The notes under the pieces are model-generated. The model was not told the DNA's origin, did not search any database, and worked only from the letters and a program-made list of their open reading frames with translations. DNA of 64,000 nt from Neobacillus sp. OS1-2 (GTDB lineage Bacteria > Bacillota > Bacilli > Bacillales > Cytobacillaceae), in contig NZ_CP133265.1 of NCBI RefSeq assembly GCF_030915505.1, forward strand, positions 1,488,001 to 1,552,000, written 5' to 3'. Both the position numbers and the translations under genes were made by a program. Each line of letters starts with the position of its first letter. Position 1 is the stretch's first letter. This document shows positions 8,491 to 16,646 of this stretch, piece after piece.

Positions 8491-8772
8491 TTAAAGCAAT
8501 CCTTTTTGAGCAAGAACCTCTTTTAATTTAGAGCGCAGGCCATCCATATCAATAATGCTTTCGATGACAATCACCTCTCCTAAATGACCCATTCCTTCGG
8601 CAATGTCCTTGGCGGCAATAAAGAGATCCGCTGCATCAGGCGTTGCTGAACTGAGGTCTGAATGTTCGACTTCAATCCCACTAACCCCTAATTCCCCTAA
8701 GATTTGTTGAACATTCATCTCTAACATAAAGCTGCTTCCTAAACCTGATCCACATACGGCTAAAATTTTCAT
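8491..8772 (-). CDS. PTS ascorbate-type subunit IIB
   Basis: A 93-residue cytoplasmic phosphocarrier. The phosphorylatable Cys7 lies in the P-loop-like CGSGLGSS. Usual length for SgaB/UlaB proteins. It receives phosphate from an EIIA and passes it to the sugar bound at IIC. No free-standing EIIA gene is present; the EIIA-like domain of the adjacent regulator (8796-10859) is the only candidate in the operon. GAGGAGG precedes the ATG, and the regulator gene ends 23 bp upstream. Confidence 0.9.
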   Translation of the reverse strand: MKILAVCGSGLGSSFMLEMNVQQILGELGVSGIEVEHSDLSSATPDAADLFIAAKDIAEGMGHLGEVIVIESIIDMDGLRSKLKEVLAQKGLL

Positions 8773-8795
8773 CCTACATTCCTCCTCATTTTTAC

Positions 8796-10859
8796 TTACA
8801 CAACTGCAGAATATTGTTTAAATAAGGCAAAGATTTGATCTGTTGATTCCGTTTCCTTCAGTAAGTCAATGTTGTTTTTCTCACTAAGAAGTTTGGTTAA
8901 TTGTGAAAGCGCCTTGAGATGTGTGGTATTGTCAATGGCGGCAATGCAAAACAGCAAGCGGACAGGATACTTTTCATCCTCTAAAAAATTGACGGGCTGG
9001 TTGAGCTTTAAAAAACTCATGCCCACATGATGAACACCCATTTCCGGCCGTGCATGCGGGATGGCCACTTCTGGACCAATGACCACATAGGGACCCAACG
9101 TTTTAATATTGCCAATCATGGCCTCAATGTAAGAAGACTCAATGATCCCTGTCTCTAGCAGCGGTTTCGCCGCTACTTTTACAGCCTCCTCCCAATCCGA
9201 TACCTGTTCCACAATCTGAACAGTTTCCGCTGTTAATAAATCATTTAACACTGGCTGATTCCCCCTTTGATGCTCCACTTTCTTTTGAAAGGTTAATTGA
9301 CTTAAAGCTGTCTTTAACCCTTTCTCATCATATACATTGGCAAATTTCCCAATGGTTTGGATGAGCTCTTTTACCGAAATATCCTGGTATTGAATCCCAA
9401 ATAAATGCTGATATACCTCATTGACCAAACTGTTCTTTTCATTCGGCGTCATGATCGGCTTCACATAGAAGCATGGAAGGGTCGTGTCAAGCGCAACGGT
9501 CGAAAAAAGAAGATCATAGTGGTCAAGATTCTGTTTTTGGAATTCCTGTAAGGACAGATTTCTTTCAACAGTTATTTCTGAGAAAAGCGATTCCAGCTGG
9601 TGTTTAACCATGAGAGAAGAACTGATCCCGCTCGGACAAACGACAATGGCTCGTTTCTTTTTCGGCATTTCTTGCTTCGGCCTTTTTAACATGGCCCCAA
9701 AATGCATGGTGATAAAACCTATTTCCTCTTCAGGAATCGTGATACTTAACAAGGTGCCAAATGGCTGGAGCATTTCTTTTACAATCGTATAAAGTTCCTT
9801 ATGCTCATGTTTAATTTGCTCAAGAAGCGGATTGTCAATGGGTATTCGATATTTCATTCGAAAATAAGCCGGTTTTAAATGCTGATACAACGAATGAATG
9901 ACTTCGTCTTTTTTCTCAAAAACAATACAGGCTTTAGATTCAAAATCAAACACAAGCTGTTCACATATTTTAAAAAGTAGGTCCCGGTTCATGTCTTGCA
10001 CAAAACGGTTTCCTAAGGACAAGCCAAGTAATTGGATGGTTAAATAACAGAGCTCCGTATCTACTACTTCAAAACGAAGCAGCTCCGATAAGGTTTGTGA
10101 TACCCTCCACATCGGATCCATTTTTACTAATTTCATTTCATCAGCATGGAACGGGACAAATTTTCTCTCCTTTAACCGATAGTGGTAGAAAAGGAGAAAA
10201 TAGGCGAATTGCTTAATCCGTTCTTCGACAAAATGCAACTCGAACTGTGTCTCCATTTGCAAAAGCGTATGATGAATATCCTCGAACGGAATGTGGCCCG
10301 TCCTATTCTTTACTAAATAATCGATTAGTTTTTCAAAATAGGGAACAGATAACACTTGGGATAAACAGTGCATGACGATTACCCTCTTATCAAACTCCGT
10401 TCCTTTTAAATGGTAGCCATTCTGCCGGGAATAGCGGATTTCTACTAGGAATGGCCGGTTCATTTCATTCGCCTTTTTTACATCAGATATAACCGTGTTC
10501 TTACTCACCTGTAATAACTGTGTTAAATGGACTGATGAAATGGGCTCTTCCCGTATAAATAGATAAAGAATGATGAGATTCAATCTTTCCTCTTCTGTTA
10601 AAATAACCTCATGATCCTGGCTGTGATCTTGCTGCTCCCTAAAATAGGCCCCCACCTCTTTCGGTACCTCGATATAGTGGATTCCACGAAAGGGAATGGC
10701 GGGAAGATCTCTTTCCTTTAACCAATGGTTGATTTTCTCTAAATCATAGTAAATTTGCCTTTTCGTTAATTGGGTGTGTTCCATCACCTGATTCATGGTG
10801 GTATTCTTCATTTTTAAAAGGTAATTCAGCAAAAAGGCGGGACGTTTATCAATCATCAT
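8796..10859 (-). CDS. PRD-containing BglG/LicR-type regulator with EIIB- and EIIA-like domains
   Basis: Transcription activator of the downstream PTS genes, 687 residues. Order: two N-terminal helix-turn-helix domains (about 5-130; a TMNQVMEHTQLTKRQIYYDL helix pair is visible), two PTS regulation domains (about 160-390), an EIIB-like domain with Cys in VVCPSGISSS (about 435-445), and a C-terminal EIIA-like domain with the phosphorylatable His in AIPHARPEM. This matches LicR/MtlR activators controlled by HPr and EIIB phosphorylation. The frame runs to 10958, but AGGAGG precedes the ATG at 10859 by 7 bases. It is first in the operon, divergent from the PHP gene. The EIIA domain may also be the phosphate donor for IIB. 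Confidence 0.88.
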   Translation of the reverse strand: MMIDKRPAFLLNYLLKMKNTTMNQVMEHTQLTKRQIYYDLEKINHWLKERDLPAIPFRGIHYIEVPKEVGAYFREQQDHSQDHEVILTEEERLNLIILYLFIREEPISSVHLTQLLQVSKNTVISDVKKANEMNRPFLVEIRYSRQNGYHLKGTEFDKRVIVMHCLSQVLSVPYFEKLIDYLVKNRTGHIPFEDIHHTLLQMETQFELHFVEERIKQFAYFLLFYHYRLKERKFVPFHADEMKLVKMDPMWRVSQTLSELLRFEVVDTELCYLTIQLLGLSLGNRFVQDMNRDLLFKICEQLVFDFESKACIVFEKKDEVIHSLYQHLKPAYFRMKYRIPIDNPLLEQIKHEHKELYTIVKEMLQPFGTLLSITIPEEEIGFITMHFGAMLKRPKQEMPKKKRAIVVCPSGISSSLMVKHQLESLFSEITVERNLSLQEFQKQNLDHYDLLFSTVALDTTLPCFYVKPIMTPNEKNSLVNEVYQHLFGIQYQDISVKELIQTIGKFANVYDEKGLKTALSQLTFQKKVEHQRGNQPVLNDLLTAETVQIVEQVSDWEEAVKVAAKPLLETGIIESSYIEAMIGNIKTLGPYVVIGPEVAIPHARPEMGVHHVGMSFLKLNQPVNFLEDEKYPVRLLFCIAAIDNTTHLKALSQLTKLLSEKNNIDLLKETESTDQIFALFKQYSAVV

Positions 10860-10939
10860 TGCCTTACCTCCTGTAATCATCATACAATAGAGCGTTTTCA
10901 TATAGGTTGCACATTGGGGACAAATGATGTCAGATAAAT

Positions 10940-10990
10940 CAGACAAAATTGGACTCAACCCTATTTTGTCTGAAGCAGGGGACGGTTCTT
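10940..10990. repeat. hairpin plus dispersed GAAGCAGGGGACGG repeat
   Basis: A perfect 10-bp inverted repeat (CAGACAAAAT, 10940-10949, with ATTTTGTCTG, 10963-10972) runs into TGAAGCAGGGGACGGTTCTT (10971-10990). The second part recurs at 29444-29466 (inverted) and 33046-33065. Function unknown. Confidence 0.6.
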
Positions 10991-11062
10991 GTGCTCCAAG
11001 GTTGCCAAGATCGAAAGTTTAATAAAAAATAGATACATAGATATCTTTCAGGGGGAAGCATT

Positions 11063-11851
11063 ATGTACTTAATGGATTATCATCATCACACCAACCATTC
11101 ATTTGATTCTACTGCCATAATGGAAGAAGTTTGTAGGAGAGCATTAGAAAATCATATAAATGAGATCTGTTTTACTGAGCATTTCTCCGTTAACCCGCTT
11201 GCACCCACCTATGGTCATATGAATTTCGCAAAGTATTTTAGCGAAATTCGCGATTGTCAGGAGCAATTTCACGGCCGATTAACCATTAAGGCTGGGATCG
11301 AACTGTGCGAGCCTCACCTGTTAATGGATCAATATGCGCAAACGCTTAGAACTCTGCATCTAGATTTCATTTTAGGCTCCGTCCATAATATCAACAACCA
11401 AAAGCTCCGACTTGTTGGGAAAGAACATCACCAACATGCCTATCAGCTCTATTTTGAGGAACTGTTTAAAATGGTATCAGTTGCAGATATTGATGTGATC
11501 GCGCATTTTGATTTAATGAAACGCTATAGCTATAAAGAATTTGGAAACTATCTATTTGAGGACTATCAGGAGATTATCGAGCAAATTTTAAAAAAGTCGA
11601 TTGAACGGAATATTGGCATTGAAATCAATACTTCTGGTCTTAGGACAAGTTTGAAGGAAACCCTGCCATCCATGAATATTATCCGACGATACAGAGAATT
11701 AGGTGGAGAAATCTTAACCATCGGCTCAGACTCGCACAAAGCTGAAACAGTCGGTGCTAACCTAGTAGAAGCCTATCGCATGGCGAAGGAATGCGGTTTT
11801 CATACTATTTACAAGTTTGATAGAAGGAAAGCCATACCCGTAGAGCTTTAA
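11063..11851 (+). CDS. PHP-domain histidinol-phosphatase family protein
   Basis: Cytoplasmic metal-dependent phosphoesterase of 262 residues, related to HisJ/HisK histidinol-phosphatases. All PHP metal motifs are visible: DYHHHTNHSFD (5-15), CFTEHF (36-41), KAGIELCE (about 75-82), GSVHN, IAHFDLMKRY, and near the end IGSDSHK. The ribosome site CAGGGGGAAG precedes the ATG. No histidine biosynthesis gene is near, so the true substrate may be another phosphomonoester. It is transcribed away from the PTS regulator and followed directly by a tandem repeat array that begins at its stop codon. Confidence 0.82.
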   Translation: MYLMDYHHHTNHSFDSTAIMEEVCRRALENHINEICFTEHFSVNPLAPTYGHMNFAKYFSEIRDCQEQFHGRLTIKAGIELCEPHLLMDQYAQTLRTLHLDFILGSVHNINNQKLRLVGKEHHQHAYQLYFEELFKMVSVADIDVIAHFDLMKRYSYKEFGNYLFEDYQEIIEQILKKSIERNIGIEINTSGLRTSLKETLPSMNIIRRYRELGGEILTIGSDSHKAETVGANLVEAYRMAKECGFHTIYKFDRRKAIPVEL

Positions 11852-12213
11852 TAGACTCTCAGTGATTGGTCCTTCATCAAGGCTATGATGGACTAATCTT
11901 TAATAGACTCCCTGCGATTCGTCCTTCATCGAGGCTATGATGGACTAATCTTTAATTGAATGACTGCGATTTGTTCTTCATCGAGGCTATGAAAGACTAA
12001 TCTTTAATAGAATCCCTGTGATTCGTCCTTCATCGAGGCTATGATGGACTAATCTTTAATAGAATCCCTGCGATTCGTCCTTCATCGAGGCTTTGATGGA
12101 CTAATCTTTAATAGACTCTCAGTGATTTGTTCTTCATCGAGGTTATGATGGACTAATCTTTAATAGACTCTCTGTGATTTGTTCTTCATCGAGGTTATGA
12201 TGGACTAATCTTT
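11850..12213. repeat. seven-copy 52-bp tandem repeat, each unit a hairpin
   Basis: Seven head-to-tail units of exactly 52 bp (starts 11850, 11902, 11954, 12006, 12058, 12110, 12162). Each has an inverted repeat: GATTNGTCCTTCAT and ATGATGGACTAATC around a CGAGGCT-type loop, giving a 14-bp stem with two mismatches. Units differ at a few positions. In unit 3 the right arm changes to ATGAAAGACTAATC, restoring one pair while losing another. No spacers, so not CRISPR; all frames are interrupted, so not coding. The array starts within the stop codon of the PHP gene. Confidence 0.9.
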
Positions 12214-12292
12214 CAGAAATGGCCTTGTCTGTTGCAGGTGAATCATTCCATAGACTGCGAGGATAGTCCATTACACTTATAGGTGGGCATGT

Positions 12293-12379
12293 ATGAGCAA
12301 CGAATCTATCCTCCGTTTAAGTCATGTGACCAAACAAATTGGCAGGAAAACCATCTGCATTAGTTGGTGGGTTGCTTAG
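12293..12379 (+). pseudogene. fragment resembling the N-terminus of an ABC ATPase
   Basis: After AGGTGGG, an ATG opens 28 codons reading MSNESILRLSHVTKQIGRKT, then ends in TAG. The first twenty residues resemble the start of ABC transporter ATP-binding subunits (LRLSHVTKQIG), but the Walker A region is absent. It is probably the stub of a deleted ATPase gene. The neighbouring BMP lipoprotein lacks its own ATPase and permeases, but a link is only a guess. It could also be a chance ORF. Confidence 0.35.
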
Positions 12380-12650
12380 AAACTACCTGCTCCTTTCTTT
12401 GCTTGAACAATTGCCGTCTCTACTTATTTCTCAGCAAAAGCCCATTAAATCATCCGCACAACGGCTACAGATCTTTTTTGAGTTTCATTTCTCCATCTGG
12501 CGCTTATATTAGGTAAGAGAATGATCCCACTGGGGTGACAAGTAGTAAAAAAGGGAGTATAATCAAAACATAAGTTTTGGTTTTAAACAAAAGTTTACAC
12601 AAACCCAAACTTACCTTTTTATTTCATACATCATAGGGAGGCATACTATT
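12380..12650. other. promoter region of the BMP lipoprotein gene
   Basis: No coding content. An AT-rich stretch with GGAGTATAATC (about 12553-12563) offers a TATAAT-like -10, and the AAGTTT/AAACTT-rich segment 12570-12612 resembles a set of imperfect inverted repeats. No known operator was recognised. Confidence 0.35.
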
Positions 12651-13718
12651 TTGAAAAAGCGTAAAGTTGGAGCGGCACTAGCACTAGTTCTTGCTGCAGG
12701 TACATTATTAGGTGCTTGTGGAAAAAGTAATGATAGCAATGGCGGAGACAATGAAAAAGGTTTCTCCGTAGCAATGGTTACCGACGTTGGTGGTGTCGAT
12801 GACAAATCGTTTAACCAATCTTCTTGGGAAGGTCTTCAAAAATTCGGAAAAGAAAATGGACTTAAGGAAGGTAAAGGCGGTTATGAATACCTTGCCTCTA
12901 AATCAGATGCTGATTATACAACCAACCTAAATGCTCTCGTTCGTCAAAAGTTTGACTTAGTATACGCGATTGGTTTCTTAATGCCGGCAGCGGTTGAGGA
13001 AATTGCCAAACAACAAAAGGATAATAAGTTTGCCATCGTAGATGCAGAAGTAAAGCAGCCAAACGTAGCAAGCATTCTATTCAAAGAACAAGAAGCAGGA
13101 TTCCTTGCAGGAGTGGCAGCTGCCCTTACCACAAAATCGAATCAAATCGGATTTATTGGCGGGATGGAAGTTCCGGTAATCGAACGATTTAATGTTGGCT
13201 TTTTAGCTGGCGTGAAAGCGGCAAAACCAGAAGTGAAAGTCGATGTTCAATATGCCGGTGCGTTTGACAAGGCGGAGGTTGGACAAGCCATCGCATCTAA
13301 AATGTATTCCTCAGGTACGGACGTCATCTTCCACGCTGCAGGCGCTACGGGTGTCGGTCTGTTCAAGGAAGCCAATGACCGCAAGAAAAAAGACCCAAGC
13401 AAAGATTTTTGGGCAATTGGGGTAGACCGTGACCAAGCAGATATGGGCGCAGACATTGTCCTTACATCCGCCTTAAAACGCGTGGATGTAGCGGTTAATG
13501 ACCTTGCAACGAAAACAAAGGATGGTCATTTCCCTGGTGGCAAGGTTGCGCTTTACGGCTTAGCAGAAGATGGAGTTGGCCTAGCACCAATTAACGACAA
13601 AGTAGCAAACAAAGCTGAAATTGAAGCTTCTGTAAAAGAATGGATAGAAAAGATTAAATCAGGCGATTTACAAGTTCCAGAAACACAAGATGAATTAAAA
13701 ACATTTAGTGTAAAATAA
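12651..13718 (+). CDS. BMP-family substrate-binding lipoprotein
   Basis: Membrane-anchored binding protein of the basic membrane protein (BmpA/PnrA/Med) family, 355 residues, which usually binds purine nucleosides for ABC import. The signal peptide ends in the lipobox LGAC with lipidated Cys23. Family stretches include VAMVTDVGGVDDKSFNQSSWEG (split: DVGGVDD, 46-52; KSFNQS, 53-58) and the VDRDQAD segment late in the protein. The start codon is TTG, supported by ATAGGGAGG upstream. No ATPase or permease genes adjoin it, unlike the four-gene nupNOPQ-type operon, so it may feed a transporter encoded elsewhere. A strong terminator follows. Confidence 0.9.
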   Translation: MKKRKVGAALALVLAAGTLLGACGKSNDSNGGDNEKGFSVAMVTDVGGVDDKSFNQSSWEGLQKFGKENGLKEGKGGYEYLASKSDADYTTNLNALVRQKFDLVYAIGFLMPAAVEEIAKQQKDNKFAIVDAEVKQPNVASILFKEQEAGFLAGVAAALTTKSNQIGFIGGMEVPVIERFNVGFLAGVKAAKPEVKVDVQYAGAFDKAEVGQAIASKMYSSGTDVIFHAAGATGVGLFKEANDRKKKDPSKDFWAIGVDRDQADMGADIVLTSALKRVDVAVNDLATKTKDGHFPGGKVALYGLAEDGVGLAPINDKVANKAEIEASVKEWIEKIKSGDLQVPETQDELKTFSVK

Positions 13719-13724
13719 GAAGAA

Positions 13725-13760
13725 AAGCACAAGCGCCCTAGTCGCTGGAGCTGGACATTC
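13725..13760 (+). repeat. possible dispersed intergenic repeat (single copy here)
   Basis: The segment containing CAAGCGCCCTAGTCGCTGG and GAGCTGGACA resembles a repeat I recall between genes in Bacillaceae genomes. Only one copy is in this window, so the call rests on memory. Confidence 0.3.
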
Positions 13761-13793
13761 TCAAAGTCGAAAAATTTATACATTTTTAAAGAA

Positions 13794-13830
13794 AAACCTG
13801 TGTAGATAATGATTCTACACAGGTTTTTTA
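13794..13830. terminator. bidirectional intrinsic terminator
   Basis: A perfect 13-bp stem (AAACCTGTGTAGA and TCTACACAGGTTT, 7-base loop) is flanked by A residues on the left and T residues on the right. It can serve both the BMP gene (plus) and the PfkB gene (minus), which converge here. Confidence 0.9.
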
Positions 13831-13846
13831 ATGGGATTCCTTTTTA

Positions 13847-14938
13847 TCATGAATACTCACTTATGATTTCATCAATTTTTTCAGGCTTGAGAAAGGACGA
13901 GATAGATTCTTCCGTTTGAAGGGTAAGAACCGCACCAGCTAGGCCTAATTGGCAAGCACGAACGAGCGATTCCCCATTCATCATGCCGTAAATGGCACAT
14001 GACGCAAATGCCTCCCCCGCTCCAGTGACATCGACAACATCCCTTTTGAAAGGAAGCAAATGCCCAGATTCCTCAGTAGAAAAGTAATAAACCCCCTGAT
14101 CAGCAAGTGTGATCATCACCTTTTGAACGCCACGCTGACCTAGTTTTCCACAGGCTGTGTGACAATCCTTGACTGCATCAATTTTCATATCCGTAAGGGT
14201 CTCCGCCTCTTCACGATTTAAAATCAGAAGTTCGACACCGTCAAGACGAGCAGGAAGTTTTCGTGCCTTAACTGGAGAGACAGGTTCAATATAAATAGGG
14301 ATATGTACATCGCTGCAGCGTTTAATGACGTAACGGATACATTCCTCAGGGATATTTGTATCCAAAAACACGGCAGTCGAGGCACTGATATGGGACCATT
14401 TTTCCTCAAACATGGAAGTGGTTAGTTTCTCATAGATATTCATATCAGCCATGGAGACCACGCTTTCACCTGTAATATCCAAAAGGGTAGTAAACGTCCC
14501 TGTTTGTTCGGTTGGCAGCACCCATACCTGACTAACATCCACTCCCTGACTTTTCGTTTCCTTCAGGATCCAGTTCCCTTCTTTGTCATCTCCGACACAG
14601 GCCATCAGTGAGGTAGTCAGCCCAAGCCGACTTAAACTTTCAGCCACGTTGCGTGCTACACCGCCACACGCCTCCGTGATTTTTACGGGGTTAGATGAAT
14701 ACAGTCGCACCTTTTGATTGGTCCGCGCTTTCCGGTCTGTATTGGCTCCCCCAATACAAACAATTGCCGATTCCTCGCGAAGAATATAGCCACGTCCTTT
14801 GATCTCACCGCGTTTCATCAGACTGGCAATATAATTAGCAACAGCAGGCCGTGACAAACCAACCTTATTTGATAACTCCTGCTGTGAAATGAAAGGATTC
14901 ATTTTTATGTAATGTAAAATTTGAGCCTCTTTATCCAT
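13847..14938 (-). CDS. PfkB-family sugar/nucleoside kinase with N-terminal winged helix
   Basis: A 363-residue fusion of a helix-turn-helix (about 1-52; ELSNKVGLSRPAVANYI is the DNA-binding unit) and a ribokinase-like kinase (60-363), an arrangement known from YeiC/pseudouridine-kinase relatives. Kinase landmarks are CIGGANTDRK (61-70), ACGGVARNVAE (90-100) and VTGAGEAFASC (304-314). The last motif normally reads GAGD, the Asp being the catalytic base; here it is Glu309. The start is the ATG at 14938 behind AAGGAGG; the frame extends 13 codons upstream. A 16-bp palindrome lies upstream (15026-15041) and could be its own operator. Substrate unknown. Confidence 0.85.
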   Translation of the reverse strand: MDKEAQILHYIKMNPFISQQELSNKVGLSRPAVANYIASLMKRGEIKGRGYILREESAIVCIGGANTDRKARTNQKVRLYSSNPVKITEACGGVARNVAESLSRLGLTTSLMACVGDDKEGNWILKETKSQGVDVSQVWVLPTEQTGTFTTLLDITGESVVSMADMNIYEKLTTSMFEEKWSHISASTAVFLDTNIPEECIRYVIKRCSDVHIPIYIEPVSPVKARKLPARLDGVELLILNREEAETLTDMKIDAVKDCHTACGKLGQRGVQKVMITLADQGVYYFSTEESGHLLPFKRDVVDVTGAGEAFASCAIYGMMNGESLVRACQLGLAGAVLTLQTEESISSFLKPEKIDEIISEYS

Positions 14939-15025
14939 GGGATAACCTCCTTGAAGCTGTGAAGTGAAGCAGGGCACTGTTCTTTTGCATCGTTTTTCCC
15001 TTCTATTGGAACAACCTGACAGTTA

Positions 15026-15041
15026 TTTCATTATAATGAAA
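15026..15041. promoter_or_regulatory. 16-bp perfect palindrome between pfkB-like and brnQ genes
   Basis: TTTCATTATAATGAAA is a perfect palindrome containing TATAAT in both directions, lying between divergent genes. It could be a shared -10 or an operator for the adjacent HTH-kinase. Assignment is inferred. Confidence 0.45.
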
Positions 15042-15182
15042 AAAGCCATTTCAAAAAAGGATTTCTGTAATTTATTTAGCGAGGTGAGCGATACGCACGT
15101 ATTGTGGAGCGGGGAATAGCTATAGCTTCCTCTCAAAAAAGGTGTTAAAATGGGTGGAATTCATCTTAGAAGGAGCACGGGT

Positions 15183-16535
15183 ATGCAGCAAAAAATATCA
15201 TTTTCAACCTATGCCATTATTGGTACAATGCTATTCGGCATGTTCTTTGGGGCAGGAAACTTAATCTTCCCTATCCAAATGGGGCAACTCGCTGGTACGA
15301 ACTTTTGGCCGGCTTTAATTGGCTTCCTTGTAACCGCGATCGGTCTGCCATTTTTGGGGATTTTAGCATTCGGCTTATCCGGGAGTAATGGATTACGTGA
15401 TTTAGCGGGGCGCGTCCATCCCTTATTTGGAGTCGTCTTCGCCATGGCCCTTTACTTAACCATCGGACCATTTTTCGCCATTCCACGGACAGCAACGGTT
15501 CCCTTCGTCGTCGGGTTTGAACCGTATATGAACCCAGCGCACGGCCGTTTATATCTCGCGCTTTTTAGCTTTGGATTTTTTGCAATCGTTTATTATTTCT
15601 CATTGAATCCAGCGAAAATTATCGATTATATCGGAAAGTATTTAACCCCGGCATTTTTACTATTTTTATTCATCTTAATTGTCATTGCCATCGTGAAACC
15701 GATGGGTCACTTCGGTAACCCGACTGGTGACTATCGTGACCTGGCTTTTATTACCGGTTTTAAAGAAGGGTACAACACGATGGATGCGCTCGCCTCCCTT
15801 GCCTTTGGGATTGTCGTCATCCATGCGATTAAGGGACAAGGTATCACCGATCCGAGAACAATCGCGAAAGCCACATGGAAATCGGGCATTTTCGCCATGG
15901 TCCTAATGATGCTGATTTATGGACTGATTACCTATATGGGTGCATCGAGCGTATCAGCCATCGGGACATTCGATAACGGCGGGTTGATTTTCGCAGCCGT
16001 TGCACAGCATTATTTCGGATCCTTCGGCTCAATTTTATTAGCGATTATTATCGTCCTTGCCTGTTTAAAAACAAGCATCGGGTTGATTACGTCGTGCAGC
16101 GAGTTTTTTCACAGTATTTTTCCAAAAATAAGCTATAAAATCTTCGTTCTAGTACTGTGCCTTGTCTCATTGATCATTGCCAACTTCGGGTTAACCAATA
16201 TTATTCAATACGCGGTACCGGTCTTAATGCTAGTGTATCCATTAGCCATTGTCCTGATTGTATTAGCCCTTTGTTCGTCATTGTTCGGCCATAAACAGAG
16301 CGTTTATGCATCTGCCATGTTTTTCACTTTTTGTGTTAGCTTCTTCGACGGCTACAGCACGTTAGTCGCCAGTTTACCAAGTGCAACTGTCCCTATATTC
16401 GATTCCATTAAATCGTTCTACATGGATACCTTACCACTTTACGATATTGGGCTTGGTTGGATGCTGCCGGCTTTAGTTGGTGCGGTTATCGGCTATTTCT
16501 GGCCAACGAACGCTAAAAAAGTGGCTGGTAACTAA
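15183..16535 (+). CDS. brnQ: branched-chain amino acid:cation symporter BrnQ
   Basis: Membrane carrier of the LIVCS family importing leucine, isoleucine and valine with Na+ or H+. The 450 residues hold about 12 membrane helices. The N-terminal FGAGNLIFPIQMGQLAG (about 20-36) is the family hallmark, and ITDPRTIAKATWKSG follows in mid-protein. The ATG at 15183 is preceded by AGAAGGAG; the frame opens 11 codons earlier without a ribosome site. I found no T-box leader or obvious CodY box upstream. Monocistronic, ending at a perfect stem-loop shared with the converging signal peptidase gene. Confidence 0.93.
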   Translation: MQQKISFSTYAIIGTMLFGMFFGAGNLIFPIQMGQLAGTNFWPALIGFLVTAIGLPFLGILAFGLSGSNGLRDLAGRVHPLFGVVFAMALYLTIGPFFAIPRTATVPFVVGFEPYMNPAHGRLYLALFSFGFFAIVYYFSLNPAKIIDYIGKYLTPAFLLFLFILIVIAIVKPMGHFGNPTGDYRDLAFITGFKEGYNTMDALASLAFGIVVIHAIKGQGITDPRTIAKATWKSGIFAMVLMMLIYGLITYMGASSVSAIGTFDNGGLIFAAVAQHYFGSFGSILLAIIIVLACLKTSIGLITSCSEFFHSIFPKISYKIFVLVLCLVSLIIANFGLTNIIQYAVPVLMLVYPLAIVLIVLALCSSLFGHKQSVYASAMFFTFCVSFFDGYSTLVASLPSATVPIFDSIKSFYMDTLPLYDIGLGWMLPALVGAVIGYFWPTNAKKVAGN

Positions 16536-16603
16536 ATCAACTGAAGAAATTGGAGAATATCCGCAATAATGCATTGACTAATTTGTTCCTCAACAACAGT
16601 ATG

Positions 16604-16640
16604 CTAAACAACCCATAAATGTGGGTTGTTTAGTCATTAT
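16604..16640. terminator. hairpin between convergent brnQ and signal peptidase genes
   Basis: A perfect 12-bp stem (CTAAACAACCCA and TGGGTTGTTTAG, 6-base loop) sits between two convergent genes. The T-tract is weak on the + side, so efficiency is uncertain. Confidence 0.7.
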
Positions 16641-16646
16641 TCATAC

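Noticed and set aside
11850-12213. Possible CRISPR array
   Set aside because: The 52-bp units follow each other without unique spacers, and no cas genes are nearby.
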